DNA of 64,000 nucleotides. It comes from Limnanthes douglasii subsp. nivea. Its lineage: Eukaryota > Streptophyta > Magnoliopsida > Brassicales > Limnanthaceae. How positions within the stretch are numbered: position 1 is the first letter of the stretch; every line of letters starts with the position of its first letter. The notes beneath the pieces are model-generated. The model made no database searches, was not told where the DNA came from, and worked only from the letters and a program-made list of their open reading frames with translations. Below are positions 30,289-40,389 of this stretch, piece by piece. The stretch spans positions 266,112,770 through 266,176,769 of the forward strand of contig JAUPFV010000002.1 of the NCBI GenBank assembly GCA_036936605.1, read 5' to 3'. The position numbers and the translations under genes were made by a program.

Positions 30289-31959
30289 AGAGATGTGGCA
30301 CCTGTGGTGCAGAAGAGGAGAGCTTTCTCAAAAGAAAAGGCTGATGTCATTGTACAAGAGGTTGACAGACTCACAAAGATGGGGCACATTAAAGAATCTC
30401 AGTACCCTTTGTGGACTGCCAATCCAGTCTTGGTAAAAAAGAAGAACGGTAAATGGCGAATGTGCATTGACTTCACAGATCTCAATCGAGCTTGCCCAAA
30501 AGACTTGTATCCGGTTCCCCGGATAGATCAGCTGGTAGATTCTACTTCTGGGAACAAGCTGCTCTCCTTTATGGATGCTTTCTCCGGGTACAATCAGATC
30601 CAGGTGGATCCCAGGGATCAAGAGCATACCACTTTTGTTACTGATAGAGGATTACACTGTTACAAGGTGATGCCTTTTGGTTTGAAGAATGCTGGGGCTA
30701 CTTATCAAAGGTTAGTCAATAAATCCTTTGTTGATCAAATTGGAAGAAATATGGAGGTTTACATTGACGATATGATGGTGAAAAGTGTGGATGAGCAGCT
30801 GCACTTGTCCGACCTCCAGGAGACTTTTGCCAACCTGGCCAAGGTAAATTTAAAGTTAAATCCTGAAAAATGTGTGTTCGGAGTGCAGTCCGGGAAGTTC
30901 TTAGGGTACATTATAAGTAAGCATGGAATCCAGCCCGACCCGGACCAACTCAATGCTTTGTTTCAAATGGAGCCTCCTCGAAATGTTAAAGAAGTGCAGC
31001 GGTTAACGGGGAGGTTAGCAGCTTTGAACAGGTTCATCTCTAGGTCTTCGGACAGATGTGCTCCTTTCTTTCAAACTTTGAAAGGTGCAAAGGGGTTTGA
31101 GTGGACACCACAGTGTGATGAGGCGTTCAATGAAATTAAGAAGCATCTGTCCTCTCCGAAGACTTTATTCAAACCAATCGATGGGGAGACTCTATTTGTG
31201 TATCTGGCTGTTTCAAGTTGTGCCATCAGTGCTGTGTTAGTTAGAGAGGTTGATGGGTATCCTCACCCAGTATACTACATCAGCAAAAGCCTGATTGATG
31301 CTGAACGCCGTTACTTGAAACTCGAGAAACTAGCATTGGCCTTGGTAATAGCTGCGAGAAAGATGAGGCCTTATTTTCAGGCTCATCCTATCGTTGTCCG
31401 GACATCCTTCCCTTTAAAGAATGTCCTTCAAAAAGCAGACATTTCAAGCAGAATGACAAAGTGGTCAGTAGAGTTGGGGGACTTCGACATAGACTTTGCT
31501 CCTCGAACAGCAGTAAAAGCTCAAGCTGTGGCTGATTTTCTGGTCGAATTCCACTCCGATAGAGACTCAGAGCAATCTGTTGATTCAAAAGACAAAAAAG
31601 TGTGGATTGTCCGAACAGATGGAGGATCCAGTGCCATAGGATCTGGGGCAGGAATATGTCTTACCTCTCCTTATGGGGACAACATGTTTCAAGCTATTTG
31701 TTTTGCTTTCAGGGCGTCCAATAATGAGTCCGAGTACGAAGCAGCTATAGCTGGATTAAAATTGGCTTACATCTGTGGAGCAAAGAGGGTCAAGCTGCTA
31801 AGTGACTCCCAATTGCTTGTCCACCATGCTTTGGGCCTATCAGAAGCTAGAAAAGAACAGTTAATCAAGTATCTACTTCTCTTGAAAAATGAGGCAATGA
31901 AGTTTAAAGCTGTTATCTATGAGCATATTCACCGGACAGTTTCTCCTTCTCAGACTTAA
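30289..31959 (+). CDS. Reverse transcriptase and two RNase H domains of Tat1 (integrase missing)
   Basis: Copies element RNA into DNA. RT motifs in order are WRMCIDFTDLNRACPKD, SFMDAFSGYNQI, MPFGLKNAGATYQRLV, VYIDDMMVKS (YIDD at 30760) and FLGYIISKHGI. The Ty3-type RNase H follows (SAVLVREVDGYPHPVYYIS, ERRYLKLEKLALALV). From about 31610 comes the second RNase H (VRTDGGSSAIGSGAGICL, SNNESEYEAAIAGLKLA), the mark of the Tat lineage. The protein then breaks after YEHIHR at about 31935, whereas element W continues with the rest of the domain and integrase. The last residues (TVSPSQT) come from the antisense gene. Translation must start upstream in a fused polyprotein; the ATG at 30295 is incidental. 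Confidence 0.9.
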   Translation, partial: RDVAPVVQKRRAFSKEKADVIVQEVDRLTKMGHIKESQYPLWTANPVLVKKKNGKWRMCIDFTDLNRACPKDLYPVPRIDQLVDSTSGNKLLSFMDAFSGYNQIQVDPRDQEHTTFVTDRGLHCYKVMPFGLKNAGATYQRLVNKSFVDQIGRNMEVYIDDMMVKSVDEQLHLSDLQETFANLAKVNLKLNPEKCVFGVQSGKFLGYIISKHGIQPDPDQLNALFQMEPPRNVKEVQRLTGRLAALNRFISRSSDRCAPFFQTLKGAKGFEWTPQCDEAFNEIKKHLSSPKTLFKPIDGETLFVYLAVSSCAISAVLVREVDGYPHPVYYISKSLIDAERRYLKLEKLALALVIAARKMRPYFQAHPIVVRTSFPLKNVLQKADISSRMTKWSVELGDFDIDFAPRTAVKAQAVADFLVEFHSDRDSEQSVDSKDKKVWIVRTDGGSSAIGSGAGICLTSPYGDNMFQAICFAFRASNNESEYEAAIAGLKLAYICGAKRVKLLSDSQLLVHHALGLSEARKEQLIKYLLLLKNEAMKFKAVIYEHIHRTVSPSQT

Positions 31960-34260
31960 GCTCCTTAATAGTTTCCGCCTGACTCCGGACTTGCCTTTCC
32001 AGGGTGAGCACAGGTTGCACGTTGCTAAGGAGGGAGTGAGCTATAATGTCCCTTTCGCTGGAAACCAAGAAAGTCTTGCCATTAAAGTTCACTGTGTTGG
32101 AACTACTTGGAGGAACGTATGGCCCAGCAAACTCATCTCTTGACAGACCAAGAAAGTAATCACCTAGAGGACCCAGGCCGGTGACATCCACTTCGTCCAT
32201 ATTGATCTCTCCCCTTTCAATCTCATCAGTATGGAGTTCCCTTGGAATCCCTTCGTTAAGATTTTCTGGGATCTCCTCAGCTAATGTAGGATCAATTGGG
32301 AAGGTGGGCTCCGGATCCCGGACAGCAAACTCTTCTTCTTGAGAAGTCTTCTTCTTTTTAACTTCTCTGTCAGCACTATCGCTTGCTTGCTTGCGAGTTC
32401 GTTTGGAGGCCCTTAGAGGTTTTGAGGGAGTCTCTCCGTGTCTCTTACTTTCCACTTCTACCACTTGTAGAAGGTTTGCATCAACTTGAGCTGGGACTGG
32501 CACCTCTGTGTCAGTTAGAGCCTTTTTCTCTGTATCCACTGCCGTTTTCCTCCCTTTCTTTTTCTGGCCCTTCATTTTACTTGGGGCTTTGGCCCGGAGA
32601 GGGAGGAAAAGGGTCCCATCTAGCTCGTGAGACCTTCTCAGCACTATGTCATCATCAGGAGGGGTGGAGAACTCCTCCCATGTTAAATCCCTCCGACATG
32701 TGGTGTTCCACAGGTGAGATCTGGCTAAGTTTCCCGGAGTGAAAGCCTTGTGAAACCGGTTCTCCCAGTTCTCTGCGGCCCATGCGTTTATCTTGCCACA
32801 GGTAACCTGTCCGGCTTTCGTATAGTCTCCGAACTCTTTTGGCAGTTCTGGCAAAACAAAAGAATAGTTAGTTAGTGAAAGCTTAAAGAAGGGAAGATTC
32901 GAATAGAAACTTAAAGAAAGAACTTACGATCACTTCTCCATCTACTTCGAAGAAGGCTAGGATTCTCCCCGACTTTAATCTTTTTACCATTCTCCCATGA
33001 GCCACTTATAAACAAGAATTGGCTCCTCCATTTATTCTCCGACTCCAGGAGATCATCAACGGCTTTCAGGTTGTTCCCCATATTAAAGTGATAAAAAGGG
33101 AACTGGTGGTGTTTGCACAGACTGGCAACAGCAGCGAACTCTTCCATTGGAAGAGGAATTCCGGACAGCTTGGATGCCATAATGCATGACATCAAGGTGT
33201 ACCATCCGTTGGGGCTCAGCTGCGATGGACATAACTTCACTAAATGGAAATAACGCACTATTTCTGGATCCAATGGGAACCTGAGTCCCCAATTTAGCAG
33301 CTCCGTAAAAAATACGATATCGTTCCTCTTGCAGTCCATCGGGGTCTCCGGATCAATAGGAATTCGGATCTTTACGTTTTCAGGGATCCCCCACTTAGTG
33401 CGAAGCCGTCCCAGATCTCTAGTGTGAATAAACGAATATTTGGTTTTCAACAAAGATAGAAGATACTTGGACTCTACCTTATGAAAGCAGGGCCCAACTC
33501 TCCCTTCAAGGCTCTCTGGCAGATCCGGACGCCTTAGATACAAGTCTTCTTTGCCTTTCTTGGCAACAACCATAGCAGTTTCGACCTGTCCGGAAGACTC
33601 GGACTCAAACCTGACCTCCTCAGTGGAGTCTTCCATCCTTTCCTCCATTACAGTTGGGGGAACTTCTGCAGAAACAGCCTGGGGAGGGATGAAGCTTGGT
33701 ACAGCTGATCCTCCGGACTGCTGGCTTGATGTATGCTTTTGAGTTCTCGCCTCAGTTTGAGTTTCTGAGGTCGAGGCTTCCTTGGGAGGTAGTGGACTGC
33801 TAGCCTCCGGACCAACCGACCTTTCCCGGAGAGTCCTAACAGCTACCCCTGACTTTGATTCACTAGTATTCTTTGAGGAGAGTCCTTTAACCAATCTGCT
33901 TGGTCTTTTCATGATCAGCTTGTCTGGGGAATGATCGGAGTCGGACCCCATGGCAATAAAAGTAGATTTCTTCCTGACACTCGTAACAGTAACCCCTGGT
34001 TCGACGACAGGGATCGACTCTTGAACTGAAGAGTCTGAAACAATGGGGGAGAGTGTTGTTCGAAAAAGTTTTCTAGGTTTTGTACCTTTTGAGGAGGACG
34101 AACCTCTATCAGATTCTTCGACTGAAGGAGCTAATTTCTCAACTGGCGATGCTGGAAGCCCTGCTGCAATCCTTTTCTCTTTTTCAACCCTTTGAGCTCT
34201 CTCTAGTTCTGAAAGATTGAGCCAGCCACCCTTGATTAAAGCTGTTCTTGCTGTGAACAT
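31913..34260 (-). CDS. Antisense accessory protein of Tat1 (two exons)
   Basis: Exon 1 is 34260-32928 and exon 2 is 32847-31913. The 80-bp intron has GATC|GTAAGT and TTTTGCCAG|AACTG borders and keeps the frame, giving about 755 residues. The first 240 residues are Ser/Lys/Glu-rich and low in complexity. A conserved globular part follows (LYLRRPDLPES, FTELLNWGLRFPLDPEIV, LSPNGWYTLMSCIMASKL, FISGSWENGKK). Exon 2 has INAWAAENWENRFHKAF, a Lys-rich stretch and a coiled-coil end. The last eight or so codons (GEYAHR) read into antisense pol across the deletion junction, so the natural C-terminus is lost. Antisense genes at this position are known from Tat-type elements such as Grande; their role is not established. 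Same intron position in element Z. Confidence 0.8.
32848..32927 (-). other. Intron of the Tat1 antisense gene
   Basis: 80 bp with canonical GTAAGT donor and a pyrimidine-rich TTTTGTTTTGCCAG acceptor. Without splicing the frame stops after RSDRKFFL. Confidence 0.8.
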
Positions 34261-34681
34261 AAAACGATTAAGGAAATCTTAAGGTTTTAGAGAGATGAAG
34301 TTTTGAGTAAAATGGCAAAGTGAAAGTGAAAATGAGACTGTGAAAGATGAATAGTATTTATAGTAAATGTAAAAAAGAGAGTTTGATTCCTAGGAGAATC
34401 CGAAAAGTTGGGCAATGATTAAAAAACGGCGCTGACGTCATCAAAACCATTTAAAGAAGTTACCTGTTCAATAAAGTGGTGCGATTTTTCAGATGAAAAA
34501 AACGGCTAAAAGCAACCAACCAGAGAGTGACACGTGTCCCACTCCCTCTGACAAAGAACCGTTTGGAATTCGTAACGGTTGGGCTGTCCGGGCCTATTTC
34601 AATTCTCTTCGAATTGGAAAGCCACTTCTTCAATCAGACTGTTTTTCAGTTCTTTTAACAAGGACACTTGTTCAAATACCT
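34261..34681. other. Promoter region of the Tat1 antisense gene
   Basis: No gene. AT-rich, with TATTTATAG at about 34356 which on the minus strand presents CTATAAATA, a TATA-like box about 90 bp upstream of the antisense start codon. Confidence 0.5.
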
Positions 34682-34695
34682 AAAAAAGGGGCTCC
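34682..34695 (+). promoter_or_regulatory. Polypurine tract of Tat1
   Basis: AAAAAAGGGGCTCC immediately before the 3' LTR. Primes plus-strand DNA synthesis. Confidence 0.8.
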
Positions 34696-35199
34696 TGATG
34701 AGTCCGAATTCGAAGAGCCCCCCGGAAGGGTAGTCCAAAGTAAAGTCACCCCGTAAATTCGGACAGACACCATGACTTCAGTTCGAACAGCGCTGATTGA
34801 ACCGGACAGGTGATTTTGAACACTGCAAACATAAAGCAGTTCGAACTATGACTAAAGTACTAAAAAACCTAATCACTATCTGACTAAGCTACCTGTACAT
34901 CTGCTTAAAACTCATGGGTCTTTGAACATGACCCGGGTCCATTAAACTCGACCCAAAAGCCCATAAGGGCCCAAATCTTACACTATAAATGCCCAACCAC
35001 CAGCATTAACTAGGGGTAAGAAAAATTAACTGCTGCCAGGCTGCTTAATTCTCTCTCCACCCTTAAAACACTTTGAAACACCTTGAAATATATCAAAACT
35101 CCCTTAAACACCACCACACCACAGTGAAACACCCTTACGCCGCCTTAAAACTCCACTTAAAATTACCAGCCTACCCTCAGGCTACTTTTATCCACACCA
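34696..35199 (+). repeat. 3' LTR of Tat1
   Basis: 504 bp, identical to 27140-27643; the TATA box equivalent is at 34984-34990. Followed by the CTTAT duplication (35200-35204). Confidence 0.95.
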
Positions 35200-35480
35200 C
35201 TTATAAGGAGGGAAACAATAAATCTTCGGAGTATTTCGAACGGTGCCTTAAGGATTTTGAAAGGGTTGTGCATGAGAAAAAGGTCATTTTAGCCCGATCT
35301 GAAGGGATGCAAAAGTTAAATTTGGGTTAATGATGAAAATTTAAGAACGCTACCCTGATTTGAAGTTAGGTAGTTTTTAGGAACTTGTTCCCGTCGAACA
35401 TCATCCTGCTGGAATTTATTTGGATGATGCTGAAAGTTCTTCTGAATCTTCTAAATATGATTCATTTAGAACTTCCTCAT
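35200..35480 (+). pseudogene. Antisense accessory gene of element X, last part
   Basis: Continues the frame cut at 27139: KEGNNKSSEYFERCLKDFER, then VHEKKVILARSEGMQK. After a frameshift near 35330 comes PVEHHPAGIYLDDAESSSES, ending near 35480. The coiled-coil and acidic C-terminus agrees with the position. It shows what a complete C-terminus of this protein looks like, a part that Tat1 has lost. Confidence 0.7.
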
Positions 35481-35538
35481 AATAAATCAATTGTCTATGT
35501 TTTAAACCAAGTTTTGTGAAGTCTTTAGTGTATGGAAA

Positions 35539-35665
35539 TTTTGTCAAGTCTTCATTATGTTCGAGACAGTTTTGTTGAAGTCCTCATCATGTTCGAGGTA
35601 GTTTTGTTAAAGTACTCATCATTTTCGAGGCAATTTTGTACAAGTCCGTCATATTCAAGATGACT
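35539..35665. repeat. 32-bp tandem repeat in element X
   Basis: Four units with TTTTGT(T/C)AAGTC...CATGTTCGAG, starting at 35539, 35570, 35602 and 35634. Confidence 0.75.
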
Positions 35666-35724
35666 TTATAAATGCATTAGATTTTTAGTTCTGTAAATTT
35701 TTATAAATGCTTTTAATAGTTGAA

Positions 35725-36003
35725 GACCAACTTTTGTTGGAAGACCATGTAGGTCCAAAATTAATATTTAGAGACTAAATGTTGTTGGAAGACCCTTTAG
35801 ATCCAAAACCAATAGTTAGAGATCAACTTTTGTTGGAAGAAACTTTAGGTCCAAAATTAATAGTTAGAGATCAACTTTTGTTAGAAGACCCTTTATGTCT
35901 AAAATTAATAGTTAGAGACCAACTTTTGTTGGAAGACCCTTTAGGTCCAAAATTAGTAGTTAAAGATCAATTTTTGTTGGAAGACCCTTTAGGTCCAAAT
36001 TAA
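35725..36003. repeat. 45-bp minisatellite in element X
   Basis: About six units of 45 bp with core GACCAACTTTTGTTGGAAGA and CCCTTTAGGTCCAAAATTAA. Because 45 is divisible by three the repeat stays open, giving a 15-residue peptide repeat (VRDQLLLEDPLGPKL); this is not taken as a gene. The sequence is related (inverted) to the 32-bp repeat at 349-545. Confidence 0.9.
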
Positions 36004-36027
36004 TAGAGTGTAAAAATATAAAAAGAA

Positions 36028-36029
<2 letters not shown>

Positions 36030-36101
<72 letters not shown>
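36030..36101. repeat. (TA)n microsatellite
   Basis: About 35 TA units in the spacer between the antisense gene and pol of element X. Confidence 0.95.
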
Positions 36102-36106
<5 letters not shown>

Positions 36107-36198
36107 CGGCTAATAAGACACCTTGTTAAAACCTTTCTGCACCACTAGGGTATGAAAAAGTACGTCGCCGACATTTTACATATTAAAACTTATCCTTC

Positions 36199-36648
36199 TT
36201 ACATTCCTTCTAAATACAATTTAAGATGTTCAATATTCCATAGGTTTCAGAAATTTCTTACTTCTTCATCCTTGACCATGTGCTTGCGGATGGAAATGAG
36301 CCGAAAAACATCGTTGTATTCCTCATGAAATACAAATATATTTAATGTCTTTATTATCAAATGGTGGTCCATTATTAGTTGTAATCTACATCGGAACTCC
36401 AAAACGACAACAAATGTTCGAGGTAGTGAACTTGATTACATCGTTGTCTTTTGTTCCAGCTAATAGTTCTGCTTCTACCCACTTTGAGAAGTAATTCAAT
36501 GTCATAATTATCATCTATCGTCCTTCATATGCCATCGGTAATGGTCCGACAAGTTCAATGCCTCATTGGTCAAATGGCAACGCTTCAGATATGCTTTCAA
36601 GGGGGACTCTAGGTTCATGAATTACGTTGGAAAATATTTAACATGCAT
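36199..36648 (-). pseudogene. Integrase and pol C-terminus of element X, distal piece
   Basis: Minus strand. The end NIEHLKLYLEGM and stop are at 36199. Higher up are integrase core fragments VGPLPMAYEGR, NYFSKWVEAELLAGTK, ICCRFGVP, NNGPPFDNK and FSAHFHPQAHGQ (36310-36610). These match integrase of element W. Internal deletions and stops are present. The piece is cut at 36648 by element Y and resumes at 46997. Confidence 0.75.
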
Positions 36649-37375
36649 TGATGAGAAAGTTTATATCAACTAATAGGTTAGGAAATATCAAAGCAGATGG
36701 AAACAAGAAGAAGACGTGAACAATATCGGATATAATTATTTATATTGTAAACAATAAACGGATTAAAGCTATGCACAAGTATAGTAAAAAGTATCATCTC
36801 ACTGAAGCCTAACTGAGGGAGATTAACGGATTAGTAAGGTATTCGAAGCTCATCAGATGAGGGCCGTATTGACGAAAATGACAAGGAAGTGAAACACGAC
36901 TAGACAGAATCTTCATTGAGCAGGATAAAAAAGAACCAACATCACTGAGTGGGACAAAAAAGAGGCGACGTTGAAGATGAACGTACCGACCATCACAAGA
37001 CGAGGAAAGAGATGAGTGAAGGTTATAACCAAGCATAAGGATAAAAACCAAATGGTGCATACAAACTGTACGGGCAAGACCGCCCAAGGTCTACTATAAT
37101 AAAAAGACGATTAAGGAAACAGTTGAAAGCAGAATTAAATGGCTGATCAACCAACTAAAATCATAACGACTAAAGTAATGCCCATATATTTAGGCCCCAT
37201 ATCATAAATGTAGTCTACATGCGAAGATAATGAAGTTATGTATTAAGTGGTAATTTTAAATTGCTAGAGGATGGTAGAAATAGGTAGAGAGTTTACCATA
37301 CAATGTAATTTCTCTTTTCTAACTTAATAAGAATTTTTACTTGGCATTCTATTTGTTATAATTTCTTCTAAAACA
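36649..37375 (+). repeat. 5' LTR of element Y
   Basis: 727 bp, begins TGATGAG. Aligns along its length with 46341-46996, for example GCTATGCACAAGTATAGTAA in both. About 70 bp in the middle (near 37165-37225) are absent from the 3' copy. Many substitutions mean an old insertion. Confidence 0.85.
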
Positions 37376-37376
37376 T

Positions 37377-37395
37377 TTGACGCCATCCGTGGGAA
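37377..37395 (+). promoter_or_regulatory. Primer-binding site of element Y
   Basis: TTGACGCCATCCGTGGGAA directly after the 5' LTR, the expected place and form for a plant Ty3/gypsy primer-binding site. Confidence 0.65.
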
Positions 37396-37433
37396 CTTAA
37401 GCAAAAAGCATTTAGCCAGAAGGATTTATTAAC

Positions 37434-39020
37434 CATGGTAGTAACTAGATCATGGATTAAAAAGGGATGTTTCAGAGCCGAGTGAGGCTAGAGTCACCTA
37501 AGAACTGCGGCGAAACCACCGGCGGGACAAGAGCAGTTGCTTCCTATCACTACCGATAGCCCATATGGGTGAAAGCAAGCCACGTCGAGGCAATACCCGG
37601 ATTAGGACAGCCAGCAATCGTGACAGACCAGAGACCATGTCATGCACACCAGAAAATATAGCAGTCCCAAAGTTGACGGTCCAGCGGTTCGATCAGCAAC
37701 TTCAACACCTGCAACAGGAGAATCTAAGGTTAGAATGTCAGAAGGACGTTAGGGACCAGCCCATGTATGCTACCATAGTCGGGATGAATGATGCACTACA
37801 CGCATTAACAATCAAAGTTTGAGGAACCAGCCGTGTTAACCACCAATCTGGGCCTAATGTTAGTCGGGCTAACCGGGAGATCAATCTTCCAAGCATGGAG
37901 ATAAGATAGAAGGATAAGGAGAAACTGGGGGCAAGACATGTTCCAAAGAGCAAGAACCTCGGCATGAGATGCAGCCCAACGCTTCAATAAAGGCCAAAGA
38001 GGACGACGACATGCAGTATAAACAAGTACTACCAATAATGTCCACCTATATCCTCAAAGAGTCTCCATTCATGGAAAAAAATCTTATAGCTCAGCTCCCC
38101 AGGAAACTCGACCCCTTTATGATGGAACATAGGATCCAAAAAGCTATCTAGAGTTAAGCTTTGTCGAGCTCTATCGACCAATTATATCCTCATGGCTTGT
38201 AACCCTAACGTTGTTAAGCTCTGCCTATGACACTCAACGGTAACACGATGGACTCGTTTACCAGTTTATCGAAGGGGTCCATTCATGATTTCGCACACTT
38301 TTGTAGAGCTTTCAATGAGATATTTATGGGTAACAAGGAACTCTAACACAAGCGATACTCAATTATAGACCTCTACCAAAGACGAGGTGAGTCAATAAAA
38401 AGTTATGTTAAATATTTTGTCCACTCTATAAATGCTTTACGAGATCTAGAGAGAAATATGTCCATCACCTCCTTGAAACGAGGCATCGACGACGAAAGGA
38501 GCTCTATGCTGACCTAATCAAATTCACAACAGAAAAGATGGGAGATCTGTTGGATCGAGTATACACTTTCATATGAGTAGATGATGCCATGAAACGGGAC
38601 TCACCGGCCACCATGTTTCTGATCCCAAATGAGGACCATTTGACCAAAAAAGGTAGACGATGGCCCCCGCCAGAATAGTATTGGTCGATCAATATACTAT
38701 AAGAACCCCTCTAGACGTTTTACCCCGCTAAGCGAGACCATCTCGGTTTATATGGAACAAAGGAAAAAACAAAGTATCGGGCCCCAAGAGTGATGAGTGC
38801 GCCCGGTTTTAAAAGATCAAATATATATTTCTGCTCCTACCATAATGAAGACGACCATTCAATTGACGAATGTTGGCAGCTCAGAGAGGAAATTTAAAAA
38901 TTAATAGAATACAGTGAACTCGTCTAGTTTGTTAAACAATAAGATCGTCGTCACCAGGCCGAGCGGAGGGAGGAAACACGACCAACCAATGAGAAAATCC
39001 TTGAGATGATACACACGAAG
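37434..39020 (+). pseudogene. Gag of element Y (decayed)
   Basis: Pieces in several frames: an N-terminal part with FDQQLQHLQQENLRL (37690-37740), and a capsid part at 38250-38510 with FCRAFNEIFMGNKEL, QRRGESIKSYVKYF and SLKRGIDD, equivalent to FRRQFVGSKELKG and EYISRF of Tat1. Then comes a pseudo zinc finger (YFCSYHNEDDHSIDEC, 38830-38880). Stops in every frame. Confidence 0.7.
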
Positions 39021-39339
39021 ATGCAGGAAAACAACCATTATTGTTCACCATTGTAGGGGCCATTCAGAGGTAACTGACGGTTTAGGGGCCATAACGGTGG
39101 CGTTTTACCATTGTTGTTCGCTGCCACCGAAGAGAATTTTGAGGTGGCCAATAATTTAATTTCTAACGCCAGTGAAAACTCGTCATTTCTATTCACCATT
39201 GTTGGAGGAAACTCTGAGGTAGACGCGACTCAAAGTCTAAGAAAAGATCAAGGATGGACCACGAAGTACAGGAAGTTGAAACCTCATTATACCGCAAAAT
39301 CAAGATCTCGTTGTGGACCTCGTATTTCATGATGACAAC

Positions 39340-39625
39340 CTGAGGGGCACGTAAGGACGCATTAACAATGATTTTGGACATCGCGGTAGTAGTGGAAACT
39401 CGAGTCCTAGTAGACGGAGGTAGTTTGGGTAATATGATCTTCAAACCCAGCTATGATCGCATGAAAGAAGTGTCACCCTACAAACCTTTCCAACGAACTT
39501 TGGTTGGATGCGAAGACAAGGAGTCTCAGTGTGTGGGGAGGTCAAGTTGATAGTAAAGGTCGATTATGGGGCTACTAAGAAAGAGCTTAAGACATTGTTC
39601 ATGATTTTAGATGCTCTTTGATAAG
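39340..39625 (+). pseudogene. Protease of element Y (decayed)
   Basis: TRVLVDGGSLGNMIFKPSYD at 39390-39460 is the retroviral-type aspartic protease active site (D-G-G here); the frame shifts near 39540, then runs KVDYGATKKELKTLFMILDA. Between 39630 and 40380 nothing beyond faint connector sequence is recognised. Confidence 0.65.
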
Positions 39626-40389
39626 GTCAGATACTTTTGGAAGGGCACTACTGCCTCAATCCGAGGGGCAGCTCGTACAATATTTTACACCAACCATATT
39701 GTGAACAGTCTGACCAAGTTAATCATGACTGAGCTGTGTGTTAATACCATTTAAGTTTAAGGCTTTAGAGATTGACCCGAATTCAAGATCCGACCCGGAA
39801 GGCCCATGGGTCATAAAATTAGTATAAATACCCCAACCAACTTCATTAAAGGGGTTGGACTTTTTGCAAAAGATTACATAAAACAATATACCTATCTTAT
39901 CTCACTACTCAGTACTCAGAAGTTAATATTCAAATCACAAACTTCCTAAAATACCCCCAACTATAAATTATCTACAGCACTCCCAACCTTACCATGCAAT
40001 TATCGTGCGACCTTGGCGGCACCAAATTAAGGCCACCACATGCACTTTCAGACAGTGTATAAAATACTGAGTGAAGAACGCGGTTACCATTATTTGGGGA
40101 AGTGAATGGACTGCCAGGACGTTTTACACGATTACGATTTACCCAATAAAGTCTCTCTGATAGCAATTACCTATATATAGATGCATGAAGAAGTCGGAAG
40201 AGCACCACCTTCGCCCAATCCCGTTAACGATCCTAGAAACATGGAACAACCCAATGAAAACCCTCCAAACTCGATTGAGAAGTTAGCGGCAGAGGGCCGC
40301 ATTGTACGCTTAAGTAACGACTTAAATTTAACTTCTAAAGAAGTATTACTTGAACTATTATGAAGAAATTGGATGTTTTCTCATAGGAT

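Larger units (their letters stand above)
27140..35199 (+). mobile_element. Tat1: complete-ended Ty3/gypsy Tat-type LTR retrotransposon
   Basis: 8060 bp with 504-bp LTRs (TGATG...ACACCA) that look identical base for base, a perfect 5-bp duplication, a primer-binding-site region and a polypurine tract. Plus strand: gag-PR, then RT, RNase H and a second (archaeal-type) RNase H. Minus strand: a two-exon accessory gene in the 3' half. The end of the second RNase H and the whole integrase are absent. The dual RNase H and the antisense gene place it in the Tat/Ogre/Grande part of Ty3/gypsy. Identical LTRs mean a very recent insertion. Confidence 0.95.

Noticed and set aside
35725..36003. 15-residue peptide repeat (VRDQLLLEDPLGPKL) as a possible structural protein
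   Set aside because: The 45-bp unit is divisible by three, so any frame without a stop stays open. The repeat is a known type of post-pol minisatellite.
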